Positions 50,971 through 63,200 of a DNA stretch of 64,000 nt are shown here, in pieces. Position 1 is the stretch's first letter. Every line of letters begins with the position of its first letter. Source of the stretch: Apostichopus japonicus (taxonomy: Eukaryota > Echinodermata > Holothuroidea > Aspidochirotida > Stichopodidae); contig NC_092569.1 in the NCBI RefSeq assembly GCF_037975245.1, positions 15,623,501 to 15,687,500 on the forward strand, written 5' to 3'. The notes under the pieces are model-generated. The model searched no databases, was not told the DNA's origin, and saw only the letters and a program-made list of their open reading frames with translations. The position numbers and the translations under genes were made by a program.

Positions 50971-53864
50971 TACATATTGCTTGGCCGGATGTTAAATGCA
51001 AGTCAATAGATATATTCTGCATATCAGGAAGTAGTTACTTGCAGTAAGTCGAGTCTCTATCCCAATTGTTTGTTCATATCATTTGTTCATGTCATTTTTT
51101 CCATACAAATGATCACTACTCTCTAAAAAAAGATTATTTTCGTTTGTTTCTTTATGTTATTCGGGTCTTCAATGATCTGTACCAATCTGTGTGTACTATT
51201 AATTAGTACTTGAAGGATATTTATTGGATAAAATGATATTGTATAGTTTACCAGAAAAATAGGTTAACTGGAATATATTGAACTTTATCTTGAAAGGAAT
51301 TTGACAAGTTCACAAAGTCTTAATGATCCGTGACCAGTACGACGATGATGAGAAATCCAAAAATTGATGTCAATTTGAAAAGACTGTACACTTTACTTCG
51401 GAAAAACCTGCTTAATTGCAGCTGCATGGTTTACTTCTCCGAAAGGACATATTCTGTATTAAATGGAGAAATTATGTATTACATTTCACACGAGTCACCG
51501 TTAAGATTTACTCATCATGTAGTAGTTTTTACCATTTATTCTTGACTCCTTTGATGGAGCTAGAAGGGATGTAAGACATAGTTCATATTTCCCCGATAAC
51601 AAATAAAGTACATATTCATATTTATTCATATTTATATATTTTTTTATATTTTATACATATTTCATATTTATTTGTTTGACCGAGGAGTTGATGCGTATGA
51701 GATTAGCACCGTCTGTGCTCTTGTTTTGTTGATACATCCACTCAGCAGGTACTGGTGGAGCAAAATCATAGGTTTACCCCGTCTCCAGATAATAGCGTTG
51801 TTACGGGAGGCGAAGGAGAAGGAGATACCCCCAATTCTATGATCGATTCAGCTTTGTCAGAGGACTGGATTTTTTTTCTTATTTGCCTATGTTATCATTC
51901 GTTTTCTTTTGATTCCTCTGTGTTGCCCTTTTCTCCCTTGTTTCCCTTGCTTTCAAAGCTGGCCCACTTACTTCCCTTCGTTTCTCACTATTTTCCGTAT
52001 TTTGCATTGTTTCCCATGATTGATCGGTTACTATTCATCTTTACAGCTACATAAATTGCAATTGTAATTGTCACAGATAATTCACAATACAGAACATGTG
52101 GATATAATCATTACCTTAGCGCAACCTTTAGTCAAATAACAAGCAAATCCCAGAACAACAGAAAAAAAAACATTTTTTCAATCTTTGAGAATTTCATTTA
52201 CTGTGACTTCTTTTGACACCACTTAATGTACCCGCACGGACACTGACTTAATGACCCACATAACACGTCAAAATCAGTTTCCTAACTGACATAAACCAAC
52301 CAGCCTATCCTTAATTTTTATCCATAAATAACATTCACACACGTTCTATAACAATGTCTTTGTTCAAACCAGTCTTGAGACCTTGCTTTTGTTGAAGCTA
52401 CACATATTAACTAGATTAAAAGGCAATCGACGAAGTATTCTGATGTGGCTAACCAGCTTGACGGATATGGGTATGATTTGGTGTGCAGAAAGTGTTGGGT
52501 TGGGTTGCGTAGATGGGGTTGGGGTAGGGAAAGGGAGCTTTGCCTCTGAGTTTGTGGGCAGTATTTGAAAGATTCCAATGTTAACTGCACATTTCCCCCT
52601 CCATCGTTAGGAAATGCTTATTGTACATACCTACATGATTAACATAAAACGTCATAAAACTTGGCAACAAACGACATTCTGTTTAGTTATTAATCAAGAC
52701 AGTGATTCTCTAAGATTGCAAACATTTCCTTTACTGTGTTCACAACATTAAATGTCAGGTGACACCATTTGTGTAGCTTTATCAATCATATGGCAGCTCC
52801 CTGTTCCAATACCGTATAATTGTGATGTTACTAATAAGGCGCAAAGAGACTGAGGCCATCAATTGTTCGTTTATTTGCTGCAAATATTAAATTGATTGCA
52901 GTTTCCTGTTTGGTATGTTTATGCGTGTGTGTGTAAATGGGGGGGGGGGTGGGGATGTCAAATGTCCCCGACTGAGTAGGTAGAGGCAAACTTTATGGAC
53001 TTTATGAATGAGGGTGTGAGAGTATAGGGTCCTTGAATGCGAATCCTCATACAATAGCGTGTATTTATACCAGGATCATTTAATAGGCGACAAAGGTGTA
53101 CGGTGAGGGTTTCTATAGTCCAGGGCCTGGCTTAATAAGGGACCCGGGGAAATATCAGATAAAGAAGAACATATTCTCATTTTCATGATGTACTTAAGGA
53201 AAATGAAGAACTCGATAAATGGCCGAGAGCTCCAGACTACCTTGTTGATTGTGAATGCCAAATTGTAGAAACACTGCTAACCTTCCCCCCGACATCATAG
53301 AATCTACATAAACATGTTACATTTGTACCTTTTCCCTAAATAGTCATAAACGGTTAAACAAGATCAAATGTTCAAACACAATACAGCCGACATCATCTCA
53401 TACACGTATGATCACAAACGTGACGTAATGAGTCCATTAGGTTCGACAGTGAAGAGCGCTTGCAAATCAGTTTTGTGATAAAGTTATGGACACTGAAGAA
53501 CTTAACGATGTGTAATGAATAGAGGGCGCTGTTCAGCACAACACGTATTACGCAAAAGAACAAGATCAAGGAAACTTTCTATCAGCTATCTGGACCCTTA
53601 CTATTTAGTTCATGTATGAATTAAATTCTAAGAATTGATAACTAGTTTGATATGTTTCTTGATTGTAAGACTTTGTTTAATAAAAAGGGGGCGAGACGAA
53701 GTCAGTAGTTTGGTTTAATGTATTGTTCTGAATAATTTGGAGTGAGCAAATAATTAATATACAATCCCTAATTACATGGTATGCATTCCAGTTTAGTCTC
53801 TAAATTGCGCTTTTGCTATCCTTGCTCGTACAAGAATGGTTATATAGGTATCACCACTAATTAC

Positions 53865-53936
53865 GGGTTAAATGGTTTAGTTGGAAGAGGTCAGAGTTTG
53901 TAATCCTAAGGTCACTGGTTCGAATCCCGTTCTATT
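53865..53936 (+). repeat. tRNA-like relic, copy 4 (best preserved)
   Basis: Carries intact box A TGGTTTAGTTGG and box B GGTTCGAATCC. The T-arm pairs at four of five positions around TTCGAAT, but the acceptor ends do not pair, so a functional tRNA is unlikely. Confidence 0.45.
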
Positions 53937-54679
53937 AAGAAAGATAATATCATGGTACTCATTTGATTTGTTTTTATATAATTCCCATTTCAGTTTCGTT
54001 TTCTGTTACGTAAAATAACATGATACTGAAGTTGTGCAAAACCTTTAATATTATGATTTACAATTATAATTCAATGGTCTGTTTATGAATTACAAGCACA
54101 CTGAGCACGATACGTGACACAAGCATACATAAATCATCATTTTTTGTTTCCTCTGTTTTTTGTTTGTTTCAGATACAAGTACTTTGTTCAGGTGCCAAGA
54201 AAATAGGGAAGTTAAAATACGTAAAACTTAGAAAGCCATTATATAACTGAAAACCGTGATGGAAGCATTTGAAACTATAAGTATTGTATTCAAAAGCAAA
54301 TTGCAAGTCAATGTTCGAGAGAAAAACCAAACTGTTAGCAAATTGCTAATCTCATGCCAAACAAACCTTCTGCAATGGGCAGGTAAAATATAAAGTTAGT
54401 TTCAGTTCTAACTGCATGTCTGTTATTCAGAGATAAAAGGAAATGAAATTCAAAGTAGTCAAGTGCTTAGAAAGGTTTTTTTTTAAACATAATCTTTGCA
54501 AGAATTTCATGTTTAAAATTAACTAAACTAAAAGAGTGATGAATTCAGATTTACATCTTTGTGACGTTATGTTGTTTTGAAGCAATCTGGACGTTATACT
54601 TCAGCCGGTAGACGTATCAAGCGTCGTAAACAAAATAAGATACAACAGTGTATGTGTTTCAAATCATTATATTGTCACA

Positions 54680-54685
54680 TTTATT
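54680..54685 (-). promoter_or_regulatory. Candidate poly(A) signal of B2
   Basis: AATAAA on the minus strand in the conserved context found behind all four genes. Confidence 0.45.
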
Positions 54686-55041
54686 CATATAATACATATC
54701 AATGTTTAACACTTAAGGTTCTTTTTATATTCGACAAATACTAACAATGTCAGACACGGGTACGGCTTTGCCAAACATGTGTTATTACTATAAGTATTAT
54801 TTATTATTATTACTATTGGACCTGTATTAAGCTTTCGCAGTTAATGAAAGGTACACAGTGCACAGCGATTTCATTTGGTCTCACATTATGATGAGACAAG
54901 AAACAAAACCTACCATTGTTACTGATGTGTGAGTTGCTGGTATCGTAAATAACTTCATTTATATGTTACATCTTATTGAAACTGTTTCTCAGTAACGTGA
55001 AATAGCTATGCGAAACCTTATGCTTCGTTATCTTAACAACA

Positions 55042-55292
55042 TCAGGAGCGAGGCCTTATTTTCATTTATGTGGACTGAATGTTGTAAATACCGCCAGGGA
55101 AACTATACCACTCGATAGTATAAGTGACGCCGCTGTATGGCGCGTTGAGATTACAATATTCACAATTACCGAACCACCATGCGCTCTGATAACTAGTTCC
55201 ATAGTTCGCACAGTTGTAACTACTATGAGCATCGTTGTCACGGTCACGTGTAGTGAACTCACGACCGTTGTGATAGTTCATTGCATCGTATC
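55042..55292 (-). CDS. B2 exon 8: C-terminal part of FReD2, stop eight codons early
   Basis: Reads YDAMNYHNGREFTTRDRDND, SSYNCANYGTSYQSAWWF, NCEYCNLNAPYSG and YNIQST, then TAA at 55066-55068. The old ending MKIRPRS and TGA (55042-55044) follow in frame. Confidence 0.85.
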
Positions 55293-58200
55293 CTAGGGAA
55301 GGAAGAAAACGATAGTTGAGATTACTTACTTAACTTAAGTGTACGTCGTTGACTGCCTTTTGAAAAAAACTTGATGAGTGGATCGGGCTAGCCGTGAAAC
55401 CACATGATATCATTATGATATACTAAGTCTCTTATATACATTTTAATAAATTAATCATACTTACCATCACACGATGGTAGAAAATAAATTGTTGTCTATT
55501 AAATGTCAGCGATTTGTGTGTATTTCTTGTTTAATTTACATTCTATCATTTTGAATAGGAGGAAAGTTGCATTAAAAAGTCCCCAGTGCGTTTATACACA
55601 TAAACCCTATCTTCGATATGGACATAAACCTACCCTTTACGCTACCATACTTTAACTTAGATTATTCTTTACCGTTCCGTCAACGTTTTACTTTTTACCA
55701 AGCTTTTGGCAAAGAAAACCTTATAATATTTTGCTAAAATTATAGCGACAATACTGCAAGGTACTAAAAGGAATTCTGTAATTATGTAGTTTAGTTGTGT
55801 ATTCTTCGATATTGATGATCTTTGCTCCATTGAAGTAAAAACCCTACGAATCCGGTAGAATTTGGCAACCATAAAAAGTGTAATTATGTTTCATTTCCTG
55901 TTTTATTTTGTCTTCTAAAGCTCAATTTCGTTATCAGCAATGTTAATGCGACTTTTATCATAAACTGATAACCTCTCACGACCCCTTTCTATCCATATAA
56001 CCCATGTCTACAGTTTAGTCGCTTATATACGATGTGTATGAGGCAGACATTACTTTGTTGCCTCTGTTCATAGTCTGGGATTTACCCTGTAATATTTGAA
56101 GTTATATGACCTTCTATTTGTCAGTAGTATTATATTATTTATCACAGTATTCGTAAAGCAATTATAGATAATCTCGCATGTGGAGTTGAACATAATAATG
56201 AATGTCTCTACAACTTAGAGAAAACATTGTTATGCCATATTTACTTCTCAGTACCAAGCAATTCCACCTGATTAAAAATGACATATAATATTGATTTTGA
56301 AGCAAGAGAGATATTCTATGATTTATCACGAATACAATGCAGTCTAGTAGTGGATTGTAGGTTGTTGCGACCGACACACCTACGATGACAAACAGGCTCC
56401 GAGGGTCGTATCTCTTCATGTTTATTGGTGTATTGGAAAACAAAACTTACTGGGTTCATCTTTCTCAGAAAGCTTGAACGTGTTACATTTCATAAAGAAC
56501 TATTTCGATTATGAAAATCACCCCTTGTCAAGTATTTATCACTAAAAAGGGTCATTTGTTATTTAACAAGTACCCTTTGCTGCAAAGATCAGAAAGTAAA
56601 ATATGCCCTCGTCGACAACAATTTTGAAAAGATTGTATCTGGTGGTACAGAATGCATATATCATCCATGGGAATATTTTGAGGTAATGTTGTGGTCTGCC
56701 ACTCAAACCAAGTGACATGTCCAACGCTCTCTATTGGGCTTGTTCGCACAGTAAACAATAATTAGAATTGTACAGGATAGTGTTCCACACTTAACCATAA
56801 CTTCCTTTTGGCGGATTGTTTGTTATGTCGTAAATTGTTATCAGACCGGCTTTAAGTAGACAAATGTAACATGTTTTAGGATCTGGTTTGGGAAACAGGA
56901 GAAGTAGAAGAATCACTCACCTACTGTACTTGAAGAATCGTAACCACTGACACTGAGTCTGAAATTAGTATCCACATCGCCCACGCTGAAGGAGCTATAC
57001 TTAGCATAATAATGTTGCCCAGATTTTGATTCGAGTTCAATCCTGAGCTCATATTCGCCTTGGCTCGTCAATGCTGCAAGTTTATCGTTGCCAAGCCAGA
57101 AATTGCCGTCGACAGTTCCGAAACCCTCTCTGTATTCATCCCAAACTCTGAAAAAACTCAAACTACTGTCAACACGTCGCTGGAAAACCTGTAATTATAG
57201 GAATACAAAAAGGAAAGGAGACTCAGTAATCAACGAATTAGACTACAGTTCAGGATGCTTGTATTTGTCCACGTTGTGATACCCTCGTTCAGTTTACATC
57301 ATTTTCTTGTCCTCATTGTTACTAATAACCCATGGATCTGAAAAGGGGTCTCATCTTGGATAATACTTCTATTTCAAGAACACTTAGACCAACGTTCACC
57401 AGCAAAAATAAACACACTGTAGACATATGTTTTCTTGTCATACAGTTTTCCATCAACCAATCTGTAAACTGTTTCAAATTGGCATATTTGTTTATGATGA
57501 CTTTTATATATAGTTTAAAGTAACAAAATAAACCTAATAGTAATTAATAACAAAACATAATAATAATAATGTCATTAGTGACAAAACAGGTTTTTCTTTT
57601 GTCAATCTTTGAATATGAAAATAAAAAAGATACATACCAACCAACCACCTCCATCTGTGTCATCGCACACGACCTCAAATGGCACTTCTGTCCACCCAGC
57701 TGGTTGTATATTTTGGATACTATCCGATGTTGCTCCTCTCAATCTACCACAGTCGACGGAAGTGGATTGAGTACACTCGACTCCATCGCCCGTGTACCCT
57801 GTGTTACAGTAACACTGTAATATGCCTTCTCGTTCTTCACAGTTACCATTGGGACTGCACCGATATGCATCGTCACAGCTTAGCAGACCGCTGTTGCAAG
57901 AACATCGCTTAGTACAAGATGGGTTCACGTATACTTCACCTTCCTGTGACGAAAGAAACGACCGTTAATGAACTTGGTATGAAGATATTATATGTTATTA
58001 TGACATTTGATATTTGCATGCAGTGTTATTCGAAACGAGTAATCGCTCGCGTTTCTAAAGTTCGAGAGTTAAAAGTCAAAAAGCTACATACAGTGAACCC
58101 AGTCGCCATGTCGCCGTTCAAAATCAGAAAAGAAAATGTTCTGATGAAAAGTATCTGTCTCACACAGAATAGTGAGACCACCCCCTGAACAACTAATGCT

Positions 58201-60299
58201 AAAAAGCGACTCTTACCGCAAGGACCATCCCTTGACCACCATCTGCTTCCTGTATATAACAGCTACAGTTATATCTAGGTATACATTCATCATCGTCGTC
58301 CATCAAGAACCCATCGGGACAAACGCATGTGGGTGTATCACTGCATGATTCTGTGCAGCTAGGGTCAGCACAAGAACCTTCACATTTACAATCGTTGAAA
58401 ATCTTGTTGGTAGGACACCACTGAAAGTATGTATCTAGAAGAGGAATACCAAAAAAAGTTGCGGAGTATTAGCTCATTGGTTAACGATTTAAAAATTTCA
58501 AGTCCAGCCGCCCTATCACCAAGACTTGTATAGTGTTACTTACGAAATTCTTGCTAATGAAAAATCTAAAGCTGTTTCTACTTGGTTACTTCAACTTCAT
58601 AGTTCCTTAATTGTCTTTACATATGTAAATTCAATGTTTCAAAAGATAGAAAAGAAGTGTAAAAAATAAAGAATACAACAAGCCTATCCGTCCCCGAAAG
58701 TCGTGTCGCAGTCTTCTTTAAATGGCACACGATGGTTGCTCAGGTAAAACCTGGTCGCCGGAAATTACTCCTTGAAACGACTAACAAACTTAGGTAGAGA
58801 ATGAAGTCACATTCCACTAACTCCACTGTAAGGTAACGCGTCGGAAATTCAATAATGTAGCACGAAGGCATAGTTTACTACCTACCTGCTTCTCCGGTAT
58901 ACTCTCCAGTACTGATTAATTTGTAATGACTGAAGCGGTCACTGATTCGAAAGGTTTCATACGTCACGAAGAATGACAAACCGGACTCTGTAGTCAAGTC
59001 CATACGAAGTTGATATTTTTTCTGGTTGGTGATGTACGATATCTTCTCATTGCCGAGCCAAAACTCTTGAGAGAGAAAACCAAACCCATTTTCATATTCT
59101 TCCCACGAACGATTAAAGTTGATTGATGCGTCGTGCCTTCGCTGTATGACCTGTTGATATAATAGTAAAATTAGCTTATTTCTTCATTGACCAACTAAAA
59201 AAGTGTTACAATATTCCACTGCTGCTATAAACCCACTAAACAACCAATGATCATTTGGGATATAAAAAGGTACTGTAACATGGCAAAGACAATGTTTGTA
59301 AACCTACGTACCGTCCATCCACCATCACCGAGACTGTTGTTACAATATACTTCGAAAGGTTCAATATAACCGTCTGGTTTGATGACGTAAACGCCATCGA
59401 TACTAGAAGATGAACATTGGTTTAGTACTTCAAGGCAGTCTCGTGGATACTCAGCACGTTGATAGAAGAAGAAAGATGACCCTGAAAGTAGACATTGTTA
59501 CTAATCAGAATAATTATATGAACATATCAAACTTTTCACCGACTAGTTAACAAACTCCGTATAAAATGTTCAAGATAAACGTAAGCAATTGCTTTGTTTG
59601 CACAACCTTTTTTTCAACAAAGTATTGTATATCTCACAGTGCGTGAGAACCTATACATATCAGATATTATAAATCAAAACATAAAGTTTAACAATTCCAA
59701 ATTGATAAACACGTTGCCATCATCGCATTTCCTAACATACGAATTGGATGTAAATATTGTTAAAATTAGCATTCTCGTTTGTAAGTATTTTTCATTAGCG
59801 CCTGTATATTTTGCCTTTTAACTTGTGTTGGTTTTTCGATGATGTTACATATTTCTTCCAAACAAAAGGTCCATTGTGTTAAATCACTGCCAAGTATAAA
59901 AGTTGTCACAATGGGGTGAAGAAAAAAAAGCTCAAATGTATTACCGACACGAATCGAGAAAAGAATGGGAAAAAAATCGATGCTACATCAACCGCCTCAA
60001 TTTTTACCAAAAAAAAAAAAAAAAATTTTAAAGAGTATTAAATGACATACGATTTCGACGTCCAGATAAATCAATAATGGTAGTTGTCACAGTTAGAATT
60101 CCTTAAATTCTTGAGTAATTTTATACATAATGAATGGTAATAATTTTGACTTGTCAAGATAATAAACTATATTGTTATTGATTTTAAAGATGGAGCACAA
60201 TCGACAATGTTTAACAATATCAGCTCAAAAGCCGCTTTCATATAAATTAACAGAAAACTTACCTGAACTTTCATCACGAGCGTTACTTTGAAGGTGAGG
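55042..60299 (-). CDS. Gene B2: FReD/TIL/EGF/FReD paralogue, exon 1 off-window
   Basis: Coding exons inside the window: 60299-60263, 59481-59312, 59150-58886, 58434-58217, 57943-57638, 57188-56921, 55292-55042. Exon 1 should lie a few hundred bases beyond 64000, judged from B1. All seven exons are open and correctly phased; exon 4 is the normal 265 bases, without the B1 frameshift. Exon 5 is one codon longer and reads DDDDEC. FReD2 keeps DRDND and the late cysteines (YNCANYG, GNCEYCNLNAPY). A GAA-to-TAA change at 55066-55068 removes only the last eight residues (EMKIRPRS). Of the four copies it encodes the most complete second FReD with no other lesion, so it may be the functional one. Confidence 0.8.
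56921..57188 (-). CDS. B2 exon 7: middle of FReD2
   Basis: 268 bases: SFFRVWDEYREGFGTVDG, FWLGNDKLAAL, AKYSSFSVGDVDTN. It lacks the 12-base deletion of B1. Confidence 0.92.
57638..57943 (-). CDS. B2 exon 6: linker, EGF and start of FReD2
   Basis: 306 bases: VYVNPSCTKRCSC, CDDAYRCSPNGNC, CYCNTGYTGDGVEC, then a B-type FReD2 start DCGRLRGATSDSIQ. Confidence 0.92.
58217..58434 (-). CDS. B2 exon 5: TIL domain with an extra Asp codon
   Basis: 218 bases instead of 215. The TIL loop reads FLMDDDDECIPRYNCSCY where the other copies have FLMDGNKCISR. All cysteines are kept. Confidence 0.87.
58886..59150 (-). CDS. B2 exon 4: middle of FReD1
   Basis: 265 bases, one residue different from A1 (TTESG for TTASG). 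The homopolymer that is frameshifted in B1 has the normal length here. Confidence 0.92.
59312..59481 (-). CDS. B2 exon 3: start of FReD1
   Basis: 170 bases, open. The first, split codon becomes Gly instead of Ala. Otherwise it is as in the other copies, with Asn-Gln in place of Ser-Gln before CSSSS. Confidence 0.88.
60263..60299 (-). CDS. B2 exon 2: 37-base linker exon
   Basis: Reads PHLQSNARDESS plus one base, flanked by TTTCAG and GTAAGT. It has one change from B1 (Asp to Asn). Confidence 0.78.
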
Positions 60300-63200
60300 C
60301 TGAAATATAAAACACAACCCTCTTGTTTTAATTGTTTATTGAAACCAATAATACTACAAACAATAACGATAATAACGCATGGTAATTATATAGTCTGTAC
60401 TTAAAATAACGGCTTTACAGGCTTATGTTCAGCCTAATGTGTAGCTGATTAGGTTAAGCTCGGCTTCGTGTAGACTATTCTTTTAACTAAATTTGGCCGG
60501 TTCCACTCCTTTTCCCTAAAATAATAAACTGTTTTTGTTTTTAATTTGAGTAATAAAAACTCCCACATGACACCGATACGGTAAACTAGAAAATTAATAT
60601 ATATATCAAATTAGTGTAATATAAACAGAGCAGCGTTTGCTTTTAAAACAAAGAATTTGTTTCCTTCTTATTTCAGAACGGGAAGGAGTGAAATGATCAC
60701 GAAATATTTTGAAACTTTCAACAGTTCTGATTCTTAAAAAAAAAAAAATCAATTATGATTGTTATTCATAGCTTGAAGTGAAGTAGTATACCTGTAACAT
60801 CAAACTGTCCTCATCTTAGACAGTTTACTATAAACATAAAATGTCCGGACAAGTTGAACGGCGCGATCTTAAAGTGTTATGAGGCTTTTCAAATTGTATT
60901 ATTATAAATCATTCACTTTTTAAACAGCAGTTAATTGTAATCTCTTGTTGTAACATCTTTGAAATCATCAAGTCAATATAAAACGTATATGTAAATTTTT
61001 TACTTTCATCTCCGCCAATAAGTAAAAAAACCGACTTTCTGTTAAACCAAACGGTTTCCTTCAATAAATATTAATGATATCATATTTCAACAAATGCTCA
61101 AGCATATCGACAATATTTAGAATGATCTTACAATATTTAATTTACGTTAACGTTCAATGAAATTTAGCATAAACTTGTTATGCTGTTAACAAGTAAACTT
61201 TAGGTTTTTAAATTATTCGCTAATGTCAATGATTCTTTGCTTACCGTTACTTGTGTGAATTACAGCAGTCTATAGGAGTTAATAAATTACCTATGATTAT
61301 TTGATCATAAAGAAATATAAGAAATCAAGTATTCTTACAAAAGTCATTTCTAACCTTCGTAGTCTTCCAAACAGTAGAAATTATATGCGGTGAAACTCAA
61401 ACGATTTGGAATCACCGTTAGATTTATCGTGGAACAAACGTAACCGTCACAATTTATGAATTTAAATTTAGTATGACTAGTTAATAAATATTTGTCAAGC
61501 TGTGGTTACTTTTCCTATACCGTCAGCCGAAATGTGGCATATAATTGTTGTTTGTGCCACATTTGATGAATTTAAACAGTACGATAACGGTAAAAGAATT
61601 GAAATTTGTATAGTAGTTTAAAGCTTGGAATAAATGTAAAAGAAATAGGAATAGGGACATTTGTGTTATATCGTATTAAAGAAATTATTAATAATGTATA
61701 TTAAAAACTAAACGTTCAGAATTCAACAACCAATGAACAAATGCGAAAAATAGATGTTTATGTTTTATGTCAAAACTGTACCATTTTGTTAATATTATAG
61801 GCATTATAACTATACTTTGCTTATTTGTCTTTACACTTTATTCTGAAAATTTAAAGTTAGTGTAAAATTTAATGTTATCTGCTTTCAAAAATCAGTTACA
61901 GCTATGCTGCTGTTAGCCTTGTGTTGTTTGGAAAAATAATTAATAAATATATTAATGGTTATTTTGGGTCTTTGAAGGAGATAGGAAACATACAGCTGCC
62001 TTTATACGTTGGCTGAAAAAACTTTTTTTTGCTCTTACACAATTTCAATTTAAAAGTAACACAAAAGTAACAGAAAAATGCTGTTGATGAGTTTTGAATT
62101 TTCAAATTTGATTTCAAATGCATTTACTATCAAAATTATCTCTCGGGCTTTGAAAAATTGATGATGTAACCAAAATGATTAATAAGTTTCATCGGTTTCT
62201 TCATATGATGTACGAAGAAGTAAATGTCTGATCATGATTAAGATTAATTTAATTTGAGTAATAGCAGTGAGGTTTGGACAAATTAACTACTAATCTTCAA
62301 ATAATATTTTCAGTAATATTTTCACTAATCTTCAAATAATATTTTCAGTTGAACGGAATGGAAACTAACAATTTCGTTTGCGGTTAAAGACTGAAACATA
62401 GAAGATTATCGTAGATGGCTACACTAAGACTTTGTTTATGAATTCATGATAATGGAAATTGGTGGAATATCTTAAAATTGTTCAACTTATGCTCTTAACG
62501 GTTTTGAACCTTAAGATATCCTATACACTGAGAATGCAAAAGCAGCGTTCTAAATAAATGTAAATTACCAAGGATAAGATATTCCTTGTAAAAATGTTAT
62601 TACGATACGTCTTTACGATTTACCTCGTAATCTCAAAACAACAAGCTTTATTTTCCATGATTGACTATCAATTGAAGTATTGAAGAGTAATTTCAAAATA
62701 TGGTTAATGAGTAAACGAGTGGCCTTGGGTATCCCATTTATAGACCAACTAATTAAATTTTGTACTTAATATTTCATAAGAGAAATAGATCAACTGGAAT
62801 AAATAAAACATAAATAAAAAATAAATAAGTCTCATCGCTTTTTTTCATTTGTTGAAAGAAGAAGAAAGCGTTCTACTGTGATCAATCTTAAAATAAATTC
62901 TTAAAATATTTTTCGTTAAACGGATACATTTTTGTTTGCGTTTAAAGACTAAAACATAAGAACATTGTCATAGATGGTAACTTAACGCACTTTGTGTTAG
63001 ATTTCATGATAAAGGAAATTGGAGGAATATCTTAAAGTAGTTCAACTCTTTTGAGGGCATTACGATATCCTATTACACTGATAATGTGAATGCAGCAAAT
63101 CTAAGTAAATGTAAACTACTAGAAATTTTGTCGGAGGGAGAGAATGAAATATATTCCTGGTAAAAATGTTATTACGATAAGTCTTTATCATATACCTTGT

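Larger units (their letters stand above)
49536..54679. other. 5' flank of A2 and spacer to B2
   Basis: No gene is supported. It is homologous to 18932-24054 (about 95% by eye) but has an AT-rich stretch at 51610-51670 in place of the duplicated segment near 21020. It contains a SINE (50739-50970), a pyrimidine-rich stretch (51880-52020), a G run (about 52940-52950) and a tRNA-like relic (53865-53936). The 99-codon open frame at 51755-52054 lies over the pyrimidine-rich repeat and is not convincing. Confidence 0.6.

Noticed and set aside
51755-52054. 99-codon plus-strand open frame
   Set aside because: Covers a pyrimidine-rich low-complexity tract, giving a Phe/Ser/Leu-rich translation; the frame is not kept in the matching spacer.
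53865-53936. Functional tRNA gene
   Set aside because: Internal promoter boxes are present, but the acceptor stem does not pair and other copies have decayed.
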